Below, in pieces: positions 50,448-61,805 of a stretch of DNA of 64,000 bases (its first letter is position 1; every line of letters starts with the position of its first letter). The notes under the pieces were generated by a model. That model saw nothing but the letters and a program-made list of their open reading frames with translations, had not been told where the DNA came from and ran no database searches. The translations under genes were made by a program, and so were the position numbers. This stretch comes from Leishmania mexicana MHOM/GT/2001/U1103 (Eukaryota > Euglenozoa > Kinetoplastea > Trypanosomatida > Trypanosomatidae), in NCBI RefSeq assembly GCF_000234665.1, contig NC_018331.1:496001-560000 (forward strand), given 5' to 3'.

Positions 50448-52401
50448 CGCACGGGGTGTACAGCCACCGGCGCTCTCTGCGGCACGGAAACGGTATTGAT
50501 GTCATGCACTTTGGACAGTCGTCGCCGCAACTGGGTCGGAGCCACCAGCAAAGTGACCGACCGCACTACCAAGTCTTATAGATTTGTTGAAAGGAGTTCG
50601 AGAGCGAGGCGAGCAGTGGAGGTTGAGAGGGTGCGTGTGGTGGTGTTTCTGCAAGCGTGTATGCAGCTCATGTGCTCCGACAAGGGAGTGAGGTCATAGT
50701 GTTGGGCAGCAGAGGCAGGAGCGGCAGGAGGGTCTATCAGGCAAGAGCGGCGCTGGCTATTGCTTGGAGAGGGTGGGGCGAAGAGAGGAAGACAGTGGGT
50801 AAGGGAGAATATGCACGGCTACATTGGTCGCGCGCAAGCCACACCTGGGGCTCTGTTTGATGTGCAGAGCTTGCCCTGGCATTGGCCCCCTTCGTTCCGC
50901 ACTACCGATTTCTTTCTCCTTGGTGCTTGCACGGTAGATGGTGCCAGTGGGAGGAGATGCGGAGCATGCCGACACGAGTTACCGCGGGATTCTCGCTCTC
51001 CCCCTCCCCCCTTCACCTCTCCCCTCCACCTTTCCCTCTTTTTCGCCTGCGTGTATTCTCTTTTTTTTTGACCGCGCCTTTTTCAACGCCCTAATCGTTG
51101 TTCCGTTGCTGATCACCGCTTCAAGGGAAATGAAACACACGTAACCGGCACGAGCCGGAGGGCGTGAGGTGTCCGAGATGGACAGAGTGCGTATGTGCTT
51201 GCGCACCCTCCCGTTTGCCTCATCTTTGATCTCTTCGTCTCTCGACAAGTAATTCGTGCTTGTCATTGGCGGAGGGAAGCAACCATCGGGTGCACTTGTG
51301 CGATGTGTTGCGGGGCAGCTCGCACAGGAACACAGAGGCTACTCCTGCGGTTGGCAAGTCAATCCACCGCTTTGGGCTGCCCTTTGCCGCCATTTTTACC
51401 GTTTCCTGCGCCTTTGCATTCCTGCCTCGTCTTCACCCCTCTCCCTCCCCCTCTCTCTGCCTCTCTCCCTCATCCCTCCTTGGATCTTCTCTGGTTTCGC
51501 TTCACTGCTGGTCGCGGCCTCTCGACACCGCCCTCTGTACACGCTCACCTGCCCGCATATACGCGACTGCATATTGGCGTGCCTCCGCGACAGAAAAAAA
51601 AGCGAGCCGATGCAAAATAAGCAACACCGAAAAAAAAACATATTGAAGAGGAGAGCCACACGCGAGGCTTGTCTTACCGGATTACCGCCTGCTTATCTCC
51701 CCCCCCCCTTTTCTTCTCTTCGTGCGCGAGTGTCTGTGCGGTCTGCGTGTGCGCATCTCTCTCTCTCTCTGTGCGTGTATGTGTGTGCACTCTCTATCTC
51801 TGAGAGACGGTAATTTGTGTGGTACGCACACAGCTGTCTTTTAGCACGGATAAGCAAGCAGATTGCATGCGTTCCGCTTCACATAGGCACACGCACAAGA
51901 GAGGAGTCTCAAGGGCTTGAGCTCACGCCACTGCATGGGAAAGGGAAGCACGTGTCTGTATCCGACATTGCCCATACGAGAGTCTCCGTGGTTCGTTGCC
52001 GTTGCTCTTCCGTTCCCTCCCCTCCCTCCACCCCCGACCACTTTTTCGCCATCTCCCCCGTAGCACTCTTGTTGATTTCTTTTTGCGCAGGGAGGGGAGG
52101 TCCTTTGCTGCTGTGTTTCACCTTTTCCCGTGTTGCTGCTGTCGCTCTTCGTTGTCGCTGGTGGTCGTGGTCGCTGAGGACGTCTTGGAACACAAAAGGG
52201 CGGACGCGCCGGGGGAGAGAGAGGGAGAGTGTTGCTTCTCTTCGGTTGCATCTTGCAGCCGGTGCCCGCTTTCACTGACGCACAGGTGAAAACGTAAAAC
52301 CACGCTGGCTTTCGATTTGCGCGACTGCATCGTTGTTTTCTTCGTCTTGTTCTCTTCACCGTGTGTCCAGGGCGCCTCATCATCCAGTGTTGTTCTTCGC
52401 G
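50448..52401. other. Intergenic region, pyrimidine-rich
   Basis: The first 134 bases may be the lost C-terminal coding end of the preceding gene in another frame. The remainder has C/T tracts (50995-51045, 51410-51480, 51690-51720), an A run at 51631-51639, and the splice signal listed at 52332. No separate gene recognised. Confidence 0.5.
52332..52370 (+). promoter_or_regulatory. Candidate trans-splice acceptor of the coiled-coil gene
   Basis: A T/C-rich tract (GTTGTTTTCTTCGTCTTGTT and on to about 52360) followed by CCAG at 52367-52370, 31 bases before the ATG at 52402. Confidence 0.5.
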
Positions 52402-54462
52402 ATGTTTCCATCACCGGTGATCGGTCTTCCGCCCACCACCCTCCTTGTCAAGGTCGACGTCGCTCCGCAGTTGGCAGACATCCACAAGGAGTTCGCGCCT
52501 CTTCTACGCCTCTCCGGTGTATGCACTGCGAGTAGCAGCAGCACCGCTGCGGGGCCCAACAACACCAGCTCCGGAGCCGGGGTGAACAGCGGCGGGCTAT
52601 CCGGCAGCGAGGAGGAGGACCTGCGTGGCAGGCGCAGTCCAGCCGCGTCTCCTGTGCGCACCGCTGAGAACAGGCTCGCCGAGCTCATGGCTCCGGTCAT
52701 GGTGACGTTGCCGCCGCCCATGTCCAACGAGGATGCTGCCTCTATTGCTCATTACGTGCGCCGCTTCCATGTGCAGGAGGAGTACGAGCGCTCTTACATC
52801 GCTCTCATCTTCCAGGAGTACAAGAAGCGGAAGAGCATGGAGCAGAAGTGGGAGAACGACTTGTCGTCGTGGCGGAGTGAGCTGAAGCAGCTGCAGCAGA
52901 GGGAGCTGCCGCCTGAGGTGCGCGCTGCCGCGAGTGTCATCGTATCCGAAGAAGCGGCGGCCCGGAAGGCGGTACAGGACGCTTACGACAAGTTCCTGAA
53001 GTGGGTTGTGGAGACGGTGCCGCAGTGGATTGAGGCGGCGCAGCGGCTGGAGCAGCAGCGGGTAGACAACGAGAACGCGAAGAAGGCCGCTATGGCGGCT
53101 GCGCGCGAGGCGCTAGCGCATGAACTAGCCATGGGGAAGCACCTGAGCGACCCGAGCAGCCGCACTTGCTCCCAGAACGCCGGTGCCGTGACGGGACTCC
53201 GCGAGGACGGCGTCCTCTCCTACGAGCCGGCTGTCTCCGTGGAGACACAGGTGCAGGCGTCTCGCGAGGCCACTGAGGCGCTTTCTCCCACGGAACTGCG
53301 CCGAAAGGCCATCTGCATGTTGGAGGCAGAGGAGGCGGAGATGAAGCGCCGCCGCGAGGAGCAGCTGCGCCTGCTGCGCGTGCAGGAAGAGCAGCTGCTC
53401 GCAGAGATAGCGCTCAAGGAAAAGCACAAGCAGGAGGAGGCTGAGCGACGCCAGCGCGAAGCTGACCAGAAACGGAAGGACGAACTAGCGCGGCGGTATG
53501 ATGCGCTGCTGAAAGAAGAATTTACCCTGCAGAGCCGTATGCGGGAGCGAGAAGAGATGGAGGCGCGGCAGGAGGCGGAGCGACGTGCAAAGTTGGCACA
53601 GGTGGCAGCCGAAGAGGAGGAACTGCGGCGGCGTATACAAGAGACAGAGGACCGCCGTAAGGCCTCAGAAGAGGAGGCGGCACGTGTGGCGCGGGATAAG
53701 AAGATGCGCGAAGTACGTGAGAAGGAGGAGATGCTGCGGCAGCGCATCGCGGAGCGCGCGGAAGCCGCGGAGGCAGAGCGACTTGATCGGGAAGCTGAGG
53801 CCCGCATTCACGCTGAGGCCGAAGCGGTGCGTACTCAACAAGAGGAGGCACTTCGTCAGGCCAGAATGCAGCAGCAGGAGAGGGAGAAGAAGCAACAGCT
53901 TGCCTACTTGCGCGATCAGGAGGAGGCGTACAAACGGCGCATCCGAGAGAAGGAGCTGGCCGAGATTGAAGAGAAGCGACGTGTCGCGGAGTCGCAGTGG
54001 CAGTACAGTGCAGCGACCACGTCAGCCTCGGCCGGCCACTCTGTCTCTTCCACGTCCGCCACCCCACTCGTCATGCCGCCAACTGCCGCCCTTCCAGCCC
54101 CGCACCTGATGGCGCCGCAGATTCCCATGAACTCGTACGCCACTGCTATGCCCTCGCACGCATACCAGCCGGTACCGGCGGCGCCGGCACCCTCTACGGT
54201 AGCACCTGGTGGCTGCTACCTCTATCCCAACCCAGTGGCAACAGTCGTGCCAACAGCGGGAATGCCGCCGCCTTCGCGCCCTGAGTACGGCGTCTATCCA
54301 TTCGCTCAGCCGCCGTACGTACCGGTGGCCCAACAGTACCCTCAGCCCTACCCACCCGCTACCGTGGGGTACTACCCGGGCGTACCGCAAGGCGGAGCTC
54401 CACCAGGAGTAATGACGCTGCAGCCATCGCCATACTCGCCTGCGGCCATGCATACTCTCTAA
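52402..54462 (+). CDS. Long coiled-coil protein with Pro/Tyr-rich tail
   Basis: A 686-residue protein; the first ATG is at 52402 (MFPSPVIGLPPTTLL). Residues 1-95 have a Pro-rich start and a Ser/Gly linker. Residues about 100-190 are helical (VRRFHVQEEYERSYIALIFQ). The middle, about 285-535, is a nearly continuous Glu/Arg/Lys/Gln/Ala single helix or coiled coil (repeats such as EEAARVARDKKMREVREKEE). The last 110 residues are rich in Pro, Tyr, Ala and Val with repeated YP/PYxP units (QYPQPYPPATVGYYPG), a low-complexity tail of the sort that can mediate condensates or protein contacts. No known enzymatic domain. The sequence is typical of cytoskeletal or trafficking scaffold proteins. High Arg/Glu content makes database hits to unrelated coiled coils likely, so family assignment would need care. 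Confidence 0.85.
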   Translation: MFPSPVIGLPPTTLLVKVDVAPQLADIHKEFAPLLRLSGVCTASSSSTAAGPNNTSSGAGVNSGGLSGSEEEDLRGRRSPAASPVRTAENRLAELMAPVMVTLPPPMSNEDAASIAHYVRRFHVQEEYERSYIALIFQEYKKRKSMEQKWENDLSSWRSELKQLQQRELPPEVRAAASVIVSEEAAARKAVQDAYDKFLKWVVETVPQWIEAAQRLEQQRVDNENAKKAAMAAAREALAHELAMGKHLSDPSSRTCSQNAGAVTGLREDGVLSYEPAVSVETQVQASREATEALSPTELRRKAICMLEAEEAEMKRRREEQLRLLRVQEEQLLAEIALKEKHKQEEAERRQREADQKRKDELARRYDALLKEEFTLQSRMREREEMEARQEAERRAKLAQVAAEEEELRRRIQETEDRRKASEEEAARVARDKKMREVREKEEMLRQRIAERAEAAEAERLDREAEARIHAEAEAVRTQQEEALRQARMQQQEREKKQQLAYLRDQEEAYKRRIREKELAEIEEKRRVAESQWQYSAATTSASAGHSVSSTSATPLVMPPTAALPAPHLMAPQIPMNSYATAMPSHAYQPVPAAPAPSTVAPGGCYLYPNPVATVVPTAGMPPPSRPEYGVYPFAQPPYVPVAQQYPQPYPPATVGYYPGVPQGGAPPGVMTLQPSPYSPAAMHTL

Positions 54463-57251
54463 AGGGAATCCTGGATTGTGTAACGGCTGCATGACCCTCG
54501 CGGTACATGCAGCACGTGATGGCTTCTATGCCATCTCTTCCTTGCTTCTCCGTTTCCATGCAGCCGTGCTGCTGTGGTGGGGCGGACTTACCACCTTGCG
54601 CTGCCGTGCTCTCTACGGCAGCATCTTTGCTTGTTGCACACGTGTGTATGTGCACTCCGATGGCGTCTTGTCTTCTGCTCTCTTCCTTTTCGCTCCCGCC
54701 AAAATACCCCCCTTTCGCAGCCACCGCGGTCAGTACCATCTGCCTTTTCCAGTTGTGTCTGGCTTCTCTGCCTTGGATAGCGCTCTTGCGCCGCGGTGGT
54801 GCTGCGTTCTTTTGTGCCGCTGTCTTTTGTTGTGACCGATATTAGGCGTGCGCGCCGGTGCGATCTCCAGCGCACACTTTCTGTTTTACTGTCTATTTCG
54901 TCATTTTTTGCCTTGATTTTTCCTTGCGTTTTGTTGTTGTTCTCAAGCAACGAGGCGTTGCGTGCGCACGCGCGCACACACACAAGCAGAAATCGAAAAG
55001 AGAACGCGAATGCGTTGCTGTTATTCCTCCGACATCGTTGACGCCGGAAGGGGTAGGATGGGACACAGCTTTGCTGGTTGCGTGTCTTTCCAAGGCACCA
55101 AAGACGGTGACACTACGGTGAAGGGGCAAAGACGTGGCCATGTAACGTCTCTCTCTCTCTTCCGTCCTTGTTGCTGACGCAGCAGGCACCAGTAGCACTG
55201 GGCGATGCTGCTGCTGTTTCGCCGCCGCCTCCTCCCTTCTCTCTCGCGCGTCCCCTTCGAGAACCCTTCTCTTCTTTCTTCCCCGCATCACCGACCGCCC
55301 CCATCACACACCCTAAATCGAGACTTTAGAGTGGCATAGTCGCCACGATTGCGCACACGCTCGGCTCAGACTCAGCCGTATACACTCACTCATCTCACAC
55401 GCACTCCAACCCACACAGCGCATTCTTCGCCGTGTGCGCTCGCCGAGCTGTTTCGCCACGCCGTTTCTTTGTTTCACGGGGACCATACACACGGACACAC
55501 AAGCATAGGCCGACGAAGGAGGTGTTCCTAGTATAGCATTGTTTAGCGCTACTCTGCCCCCCTCCCCCCAACCACATCCTCCCTTCTTCTTCCTTTGTGT
55601 TTTTGTTTCTCTCTCTTTGCTTTGGGCCCCTCCTCTGCTTCGGGGCCTTCGCTTCGCTCCGTGTTGCTGTTTGCCGGCTCCATCTCAGGCATCTCTGTTT
55701 CTTTACCCATCACACACACACACACACATATCATTTTTCCTTTTCTTGTGTCTCTGTAGGTTTTCGATCAAAGGTAATTGGGAACGGAGACGGCGAAAGC
55801 GCGGGCTACGCGGCTGCGTCCTCCTCCCCCTCCTCCTCCGACGACGTAGGTTTGCAGTTGTGCACTGCCTCTCCTCTTCCCCCCCCCCTCTCTCTGATCT
55901 TCTTCTGGGGGGGGGACGGGCGTGGCGAGCAGGGTAGGGACAGCCAAGACAAGCGGGGCGTGGTGCTGCGTAGTTTCTGTTGTTGCTATTTGTGTTTCCG
56001 CGTGCTTGTCGGTGAGGCGTAGTTGCGAAGTGTTGCGCGCTCCCTTTGTCTAGTTCTGTATGTTGTCTTCTCCCTCCCTCCTTTTCATGTCTGTTTCTCT
56101 CTCTTGAGTTCTCCCCCTCACCCTTTTCTGCCTATTTACCATTGCATATGTGCTGAGTGCGGTGAAGTCACGTACCCCCTCCTCGAAACTACCATTCCCT
56201 GGCAGTTCACCGCTTAACGTCTTGCTGCCTGTCCCCCTCCCCCCTCTCTCTTTCCCTCCCTGCACTGCCTCACAGTGCACCCCACCCTCTCCTCTCAGCA
56301 CCAGCGCGTGCGTGATCGAGTCTTCGAGAGGCGCGCCTGACATCTCGCGCTCTTCCCTTTGCCCATCTCTTATCAAGGCGCAGCAACGTCGTTCCTGTCA
56401 GCCTCGTGTTCGGACTTTTCTCCCCCCCCCACCCCACCCCACCCCCAGTGCACTCGCCCTCCCACGAGACGACGCGGTGGTACAGCAAACAAAAAAAAAC
56501 GAAAGAAAAAAGAAGGAACGAAAACATATATATATATAAAGGCAGCCTCGAGTTTTTTTTGTTCGTTATTGTGTGTATGTGTGTTGTGTATTTCATCGGT
56601 ATCCCTGCATACACACATTGTACCTTCTGGACCGGATTTCTTTGTTATTTACCCTCCCTTCCTCCCCTTTTTCTTCTTTTTTTTTCGTGTGTTCTGGTCG
56701 AACATTTTTGTCCGTTTCTTCTGTTGGTGTCGTCAGCAGTGGTGGTGGTGGTGGTGCGTGTGTTCCTCACAGGAAGAAGGAAAAAAGAGAAACACCTTCT
56801 CTCCTTTTTTCTTCTTGTCGTTGTGAGTGTCTGGGCTCTTCTTTACCCCCTCCCTCTCCCCATCCCTCTCCACATCACATCACATCACACTCGCTCGCTC
56901 GTTCTCTTTCTTTGCAGCTTTTTCGTTGTTTCTCCCTGTTCTTTTCTTGCTCTCGTTCTTGTTGCAGACGTGACCCTGCCTGTCTGCGTGTGTGTGTCCC
57001 TGCCGGTGTGTCTCTGTGTGTGTGTATTTATTTGTGTGCCTCCCTCCTCCTCCTCCCCCCCCCCCCATTGGCTGCCTCGGCTCTGCGTACACTGTGATTA
57101 GTCCTGTTCCCTCCTTGGACTGTGGTGGACTTTGCGTGTCATTGTGTACCGACACTCCCTCTTCTCCACTCCCCACCCCCAAACACGTGCACAGGCTTTC
57201 TTTCCTTATCAAGTGTGCTGCGACAATACCTACGCATAGGCGTGAGATCGT
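54463..57251. other. Long intergenic region (2.8 kb), very pyrimidine-rich
   Basis: The plus strand is dominated by T/C tracts (55555-55620, 55865-55895, 56640-56720, 56800-56940), with CA (55713-55729), TA (about 56527-56537), TGG (56741-56758), GT (56986-57024) and C runs (57056-57066). A CAG at 57189-57191 is a plausible acceptor for the kinase gene. Open frames of 100-230 codons here are hydrophobic Leu/Phe/Ser/Cys-rich translations of these tracts. Confidence 0.55.
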
Positions 57252-60200
57252 ATGAGCTCTTCACCAGCTGACACTCACTCGTCTGCCCTCCCTGATACCA
57301 CCAGCGTTGCTGTTCCCTTCTCACGTGACAGCTTCTTCGAGTGCCCTCGGTGCCACCGACATTGCAAGAGTCGGACGTGGTTCCTGAAGCACTTGGAGGC
57401 GTGCTCCAAGAGCACCAGCTCCTCCAGCACGCATGGCAACACAGTATCAGGCGAGGGCAGCGGTGGGTCCCCCGGGGCGGTAGCATTCGCTACAAAGGTC
57501 AACCACCACCACCGTCACCCTTCGCGCAGCTCCGCCACAGAGGACGTCACGGCGCTGCTGCTCGAGTCCGCGACATCGACAACGTCGTCGTCGACCACTA
57601 CGTCGTACTCGCACGTGCACAGTCACAAGCCGTCAGGGTTGATCCACCCGACGGACAGTAGTGGTCGCGAGGCAGCTCCTTCCAACTTGGTAGAGGTAGG
57701 GCTCAGCGTCAACACTGGGCTCTCGCGCAGCTCTGCCATTGGCTTTGGCGGGTACCGCGACGGACGAAGAGAATCAAATAATACGACGCCGACGGTAACC
57801 TCGCAGACGTCACCTCACTGGCCCATTGATGAACTTCCCATAGCTAGCTCCGCCTCCGGCGTCGGGACAGGCGCTGGCGGTGGCATCGTAGCCAACGGGG
57901 CGCCCAGGCCAACGAGCCCCTCGCAGAGAAGCTCATTGTATGCCGGATGTCCGCGTGGGCTTAGTGAGGTTGAGAACTACGGCGAGAGCGGCTCTGCTCA
58001 GGCATCAGCGGCGTTTGGCCGCACCTCTGCCCCGGCGGCTGCGCCGGCCTCCTCGTCTTTCTGCACCGCACAATGTGATGAGGTAGAGCAGCATCGGCCG
58101 CCAGCACGTCAAGAGAGCTTTCGGCTACAGTCAGACTTCACCTGGACGCAGTACACCCCCAGTACCTCGGAGGCGGATGGCGACGACGAGGCGCTGGGCG
58201 AACACGACAGCTCTATCCTCGACCACTCCAGCCGGCAGTTGTTGCGGAGCCTTGGCCGCGTGCAAGGGAGCAGCAACCCGACAGCACGCGAGGCTGGCAG
58301 CTCGTTCTGCAGCACTGGTGCGGACCGATTGATAGCTCCCGGTAGCGCCGACAAGACCCCGGATAAATGGGCATCCGAGCAGCAGCTCAGCGGGAAAAAC
58401 AGCCACCACAGAAGCACTCCCCCGGGCGCGGCTGGAGGCGTCGGTCGTCACACGGCGACAGGGATGCTGCAAGGTGCCAGCTTTCCTCTGGAAGGCGAGC
58501 AACAAATGCCGCGGCGTTTCTCGGCATCCATCAGTGAGTTCTCTCCCCCAGAGCGCAACGTAATGGGCACGGCAGATGGGTGTCAGAGTGTTGGAAGCGG
58601 CGCCAACAGCGACCGTATTCACCGCTCAGCGCGCGACAGCGCGTCCCCTGTAAGCCCCAGCTGCATGTCCTCAGCCTCGCCATTGTTTGTGCAGGGGGTG
58701 GGCAGTCCCAACTTGCTACATGCCAACATGTCGCCTACGAGCACTACCGCCGCTGGCAGCAGCATGAGCAGACTCAATGGAATGAACGCCAGCACGAGTG
58801 GTGGCGGCAGTCGTACTCCGCATCACGGCGATCGCAGCGGCGCCGTCACCCCTCGCGCCATCTCCTTCCAGCGCGGGCGCGCCGTCGGCTCCGGCGGCTT
58901 CGGCACTGTCTACCAGGCAATCCTCTCCGATGGCTCCCTCGCGGCTGTGAAAGAGCTGAAGCTCGAGAACGCCAACTTGAAGGCGATCGACCGCGAGGTG
59001 CGCGCCATGAGTAGCATCCCCCCACATCCGAATTGCGTCCGCTACCTCGGGTCGCGCTACAGTGCACATCACTACTACATCATAATGGAGTACATTAGCG
59101 GTGGCAGCATCAACTCCTTGCGCAAGTCGGTGGGGCGGTTCCGCGAGTCGGTCTTCCAGCGCTATGCGCACATGGTGCTTCTCGGCCTTTCGCATCTTCA
59201 CACAAACGGCATCTTGCACCGCGACATCAAAGGCGCCAACGTGCTGCTTGACGAGAGCGGATGCGCGAAGATTGTCGACTTCGGCTGTAGTGGCAACCTG
59301 AACCAAGCCACGACAACGCTGAGCGGCGGTGGCACTCCGCTGTGGATGGCTCCGGAGGTGTGCCGAGGCGAGCTAGCCACGGAGAAGTCCGATGTCTGGG
59401 CCTTTGGTTGCCTGTGCCTGGAGATGACAAACGACACCGGGGTGCCGTGGAACTTCCCCCCCGGCATGACCCTGCAGGGTGTTGTGTACGCGTTGGCCTG
59501 CGCCAAGTCGCCACCGGCCATCCCGACCGATCTCTCTCCCGAGGCGCAGGATTTCCTGCGGCGCTGCCTGCGGATCGATCCAGGGGAGCGAGCCACCGTG
59601 GCAGAGCTGTTGCAGCACCCCTTCTTTGACGTGGATCTGATGGGGGATTCAGAAGAGGACGAACTGCTGTCGTCCTACGGGGCGAGCGCGCGACCGTCGG
59701 CCGTGAAGCGAGCCGTCCAGCAAGTGAGCTGTAGCAGTGCGCTTGACGCCGCGGCGCACCAGGAGGAGCGGCAGCCGTACCGTGGAGAGGGCGATGAGGT
59801 AGGCGGCGGTGCCAAGGACGTGCAAATCAGCCCGCCGGTGCAGGGCTTTGCAGGCGTGTCTCTATCGCCACAAGGGATGCACAGCAGCGGACATGGGCCC
59901 GCTTCAGACCCCGATGCCGGTGCTCTTTTACGATCGCCAAATTCGCATTCAAAGAGTGCCTCGGGGCCCCAGCTCGATCACTACACCCGCAGCGTGAATA
60001 TCGGCTTTAGCTTGCAGGCCGTGAATGAGGATGACGACGACGATGGCGGCGGTGCTGGAAAGGCGGAGGATAACGTCGGCCCAAGCCATAACTTCCTCGG
60101 AGGATCGCCACCGGTCATTCCAGAGATGGCTGCATCGACTGATCGCTGCCACACCACCTCTTTCAAGCCCGCCGGTGTGGGGGAGGACGAAAACGAGTAC

Positions 60201-61805
60201 ACGCAGATGATCACGGAAATTATCACCCAGGCACGCGAGGCGTACACCGACGAGGAGCGCCGCATGACGGAGCGGCGGCGGAGGCTTAACATGATGTACC
60301 GGAGCAGCGATGAGGATACTTCCCTAACAGCCACCGTAAGCAGCGGCAGCGACACCAGCCACAACGGCGGCGACGGCAGCAGCGACGGCGGCAGCTCTGC
60401 TGGGGAGGTGGAGAGAAGCGAGCACGCTGATATCGAGAGTGACTTAAGTACTCTCAGCCGCAGCGACGGGGATGTCGGGGGCAGCAGCCGCTCTGTTGGT
60501 GGTCCTCGTCACCACTCGCTCGGGGCTACGTGGCGTGATGAGTCCGCACGCGCCTCAGTCACCACTGACAACGCAGAGGAGCTGCAGAGCACAGACAGGG
60601 AGGTACCGCAGGACGAGCCGGCATGCGCAGCGCGAACAAAGGATCCCACAACACCCTCTGCGTCTGCGTCGTCGGCTTGTCGTAGTCGACTCCCCGGGCC
60701 CGAAGCACACTCAAGTGCAGCCCTTACGGCGACATCACCCACCAGCGCACACGTCGGATCGCGGGACACATCCCCCTCGCTCTACGCAACCAGTCCTTCT
60801 CCGAGTACGCGAGGCTTGGAAGCTGGGCCACAGTTTCAGCGGTTGCCCCAGGGTGTAGTCCTTCCTGCTTCTGTTGCCTCCTCATACCTGCCACATCAGG
60901 AGCAGCTGCAGCAACAGCAGCGCCCCTGCCCAGTCTTGCCGCCGGCGCGCCATAGAGAGGTCATGAGGAAGGAGCACCCACGCGATGCGAGACGCTCCCG
61001 AGGCGGCGCGTGCTGCAGCAAATCGTCTTACGACGGCATTGTCGCGAAGGCGGCTGGCGGTGTCGCACGCGCACCGTGCAAGCCTGGAGGACCCGTCGGG
61101 GTGGCCACTACGATTAGGCAGCCGGTTGGCTCCTCTCCCCCCTCGCCGCACACCTCCGCGAGTGCGGAGACCTCGCCCCCCCTTTCCAGCTCTCCCGCTA
61201 CTTACAACAGCACCATCTGTGGCGCTGTTCTCAATGAGCGCACCAGCAGCTCCCGTACCCCGCCGCTTACGGTTGGGGGACCGCAACGCCAGACTCCACC
61301 GCAGCCGCTGGCCACGACGACCGCGACTTCATCTGCACACCCCGACATCGTTGCCTGTCCGATTGAGTGGTGTACCGGTGGCTCGAGTAGACTTGACGTC
61401 AGCAGCGCCACCTGGCGAACAGGTGCGTCCGGCCATCTGCCCAAGGAGCTCTCCATGGCACAGAAGGAGATGCAGGAGATGTTGGACTGGGGGACCAGCA
61501 GCGATCGACGTCACGCCTTGTCTTCCTCGTCGCCGGACGTAGGCCGGCGCAGCTCCAAAGCGTTATCGACAGCCACCAACAGCGCCGTTCGCGGAGGTGA
61601 AGGCCATCACAATCACCATCGTCTTCACCATTTGAGTCATAGCCATGGCAGCGATCTCGGCTCCGAGTGCACCGCCGAAACGGGGTCTCGCTCACACCAT
61701 GAATCGAGGCGGTTGTCGGCGACGGAGGCGGTGATCGCGGAGCAGCAGCCGGCAAAGCGCAAGTTATGGGGTCTTGGCATTTTTCGTAATCTGAAGAGCA
61801 AGTAG
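57252..61805 (+). CDS. STE11/MEKK-like protein kinase with N-terminal C2HC zinc finger
   Basis: A 1517-residue protein; ATG at 57252 (MSSSPADTHSSALP). Residues 31-51 form a zinc finger, C31-x2-C34-x12-H47-x3-C51 (FECPRCHRHCKS). About 480 mostly disordered Ser/Gly/Pro-rich residues follow, then a protein kinase domain at about 540-798: Gly loop GSGGFG (546-551), AAVK with K567, HRDIKGANV with catalytic D658, DFG with D676, GTPLWMAPEV, and DVWAFGCLCLEM. All catalytic residues are present. The HRDIKGAN and GTPxWMAPEV signatures place it in the STE group near STE11 (MAP3K), the top tier of MAP kinase cascades; trypanosomatids have many such kinases. The remaining 720 residues are again disordered, with an acidic DDDD stretch and a short helical block (EYTQMITEIITQAREAY). 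The C-terminus is basic (KLWGLGIFRNLKSK). Upstream activators cannot be told from sequence. Confidence 0.92.
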   Translation: MSSSPADTHSSALPDTTSVAVPFSRDSFFECPRCHRHCKSRTWFLKHLEACSKSTSSSSTHGNTVSGEGSGGSPGAVAFATKVNHHHRHPSRSSATEDVTALLLESATSTTSSSTTTSYSHVHSHKPSGLIHPTDSSGREAAPSNLVEVGLSVNTGLSRSSAIGFGGYRDGRRESNNTTPTVTSQTSPHWPIDELPIASSASGVGTGAGGGIVANGAPRPTSPSQRSSLYAGCPRGLSEVENYGESGSAQASAAFGRTSAPAAAPASSSFCTAQCDEVEQHRPPARQESFRLQSDFTWTQYTPSTSEADGDDEALGEHDSSILDHSSRQLLRSLGRVQGSSNPTAREAGSSFCSTGADRLIAPGSADKTPDKWASEQQLSGKNSHHRSTPPGAAGGVGRHTATGMLQGASFPLEGEQQMPRRFSASISEFSPPERNVMGTADGCQSVGSGANSDRIHRSARDSASPVSPSCMSSASPLFVQGVGSPNLLHANMSPTSTTAAGSSMSRLNGMNASTSGGGSRTPHHGDRSGAVTPRAISFQRGRAVGSGGFGTVYQAILSDGSLAAVKELKLENANLKAIDREVRAMSSIPPHPNCVRYLGSRYSAHHYYIIMEYISGGSINSLRKSVGRFRESVFQRYAHMVLLGLSHLHTNGILHRDIKGANVLLDESGCAKIVDFGCSGNLNQATTTLSGGGTPLWMAPEVCRGELATEKSDVWAFGCLCLEMTNDTGVPWNFPPGMTLQGVVYALACAKSPPAIPTDLSPEAQDFLRRCLRIDPGERATVAELLQHPFFDVDLMGDSEEDELLSSYGASARPSAVKRAVQQVSCSSALDAAAHQEERQPYRGEGDEVGGGAKDVQISPPVQGFAGVSLSPQGMHSSGHGPASDPDAGALLRSPNSHSKSASGPQLDHYTRSVNIGFSLQAVNEDDDDDGGGAGKAEDNVGPSHNFLGGSPPVIPEMAASTDRCHTTSFKPAGVGEDENEYTQMITEIITQAREAYTDEERRMTERRRRLNMMYRSSDEDTSLTATVSSGSDTSHNGGDGSSDGGSSAGEVERSEHADIESDLSTLSRSDGDVGGSSRSVGGPRHHSLGATWRDESARASVTTDNAEELQSTDREVPQDEPACAARTKDPTTPSASASSACRSRLPGPEAHSSAALTATSPTSAHVGSRDTSPSLYATSPSPSTRGLEAGPQFQRLPQGVVLPASVASSYLPHQEQLQQQQRPCPVLPPARHREVMRKEHPRDARRSRGGACCSKSSYDGIVAKAAGGVARAPCKPGGPVGVATTIRQPVGSSPPSPHTSASAETSPPLSSSPATYNSTICGAVLNERTSSSRTPPLTVGGPQRQTPPQPLATTTATSSAHPDIVACPIEWCTGGSSRLDVSSATWRTGASGHLPKELSMAQKEMQEMLDWGTSSDRRHALSSSSPDVGRRSSKALSTATNSAVRGGEGHHNHHRLHHLSHSHGSDLGSECTAETGSRSHHESRRLSATEAVIAEQQPAKRKLWGLGIFRNLKSK

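Noticed and set aside
56406..57101. A 231-codon hydrophobic frame resembling a membrane protein
   Set aside because: It is the translation of long T/C tracts (Leu, Phe, Ser, Cys, Val runs) in untranslated DNA; the neighbouring frames look the same.
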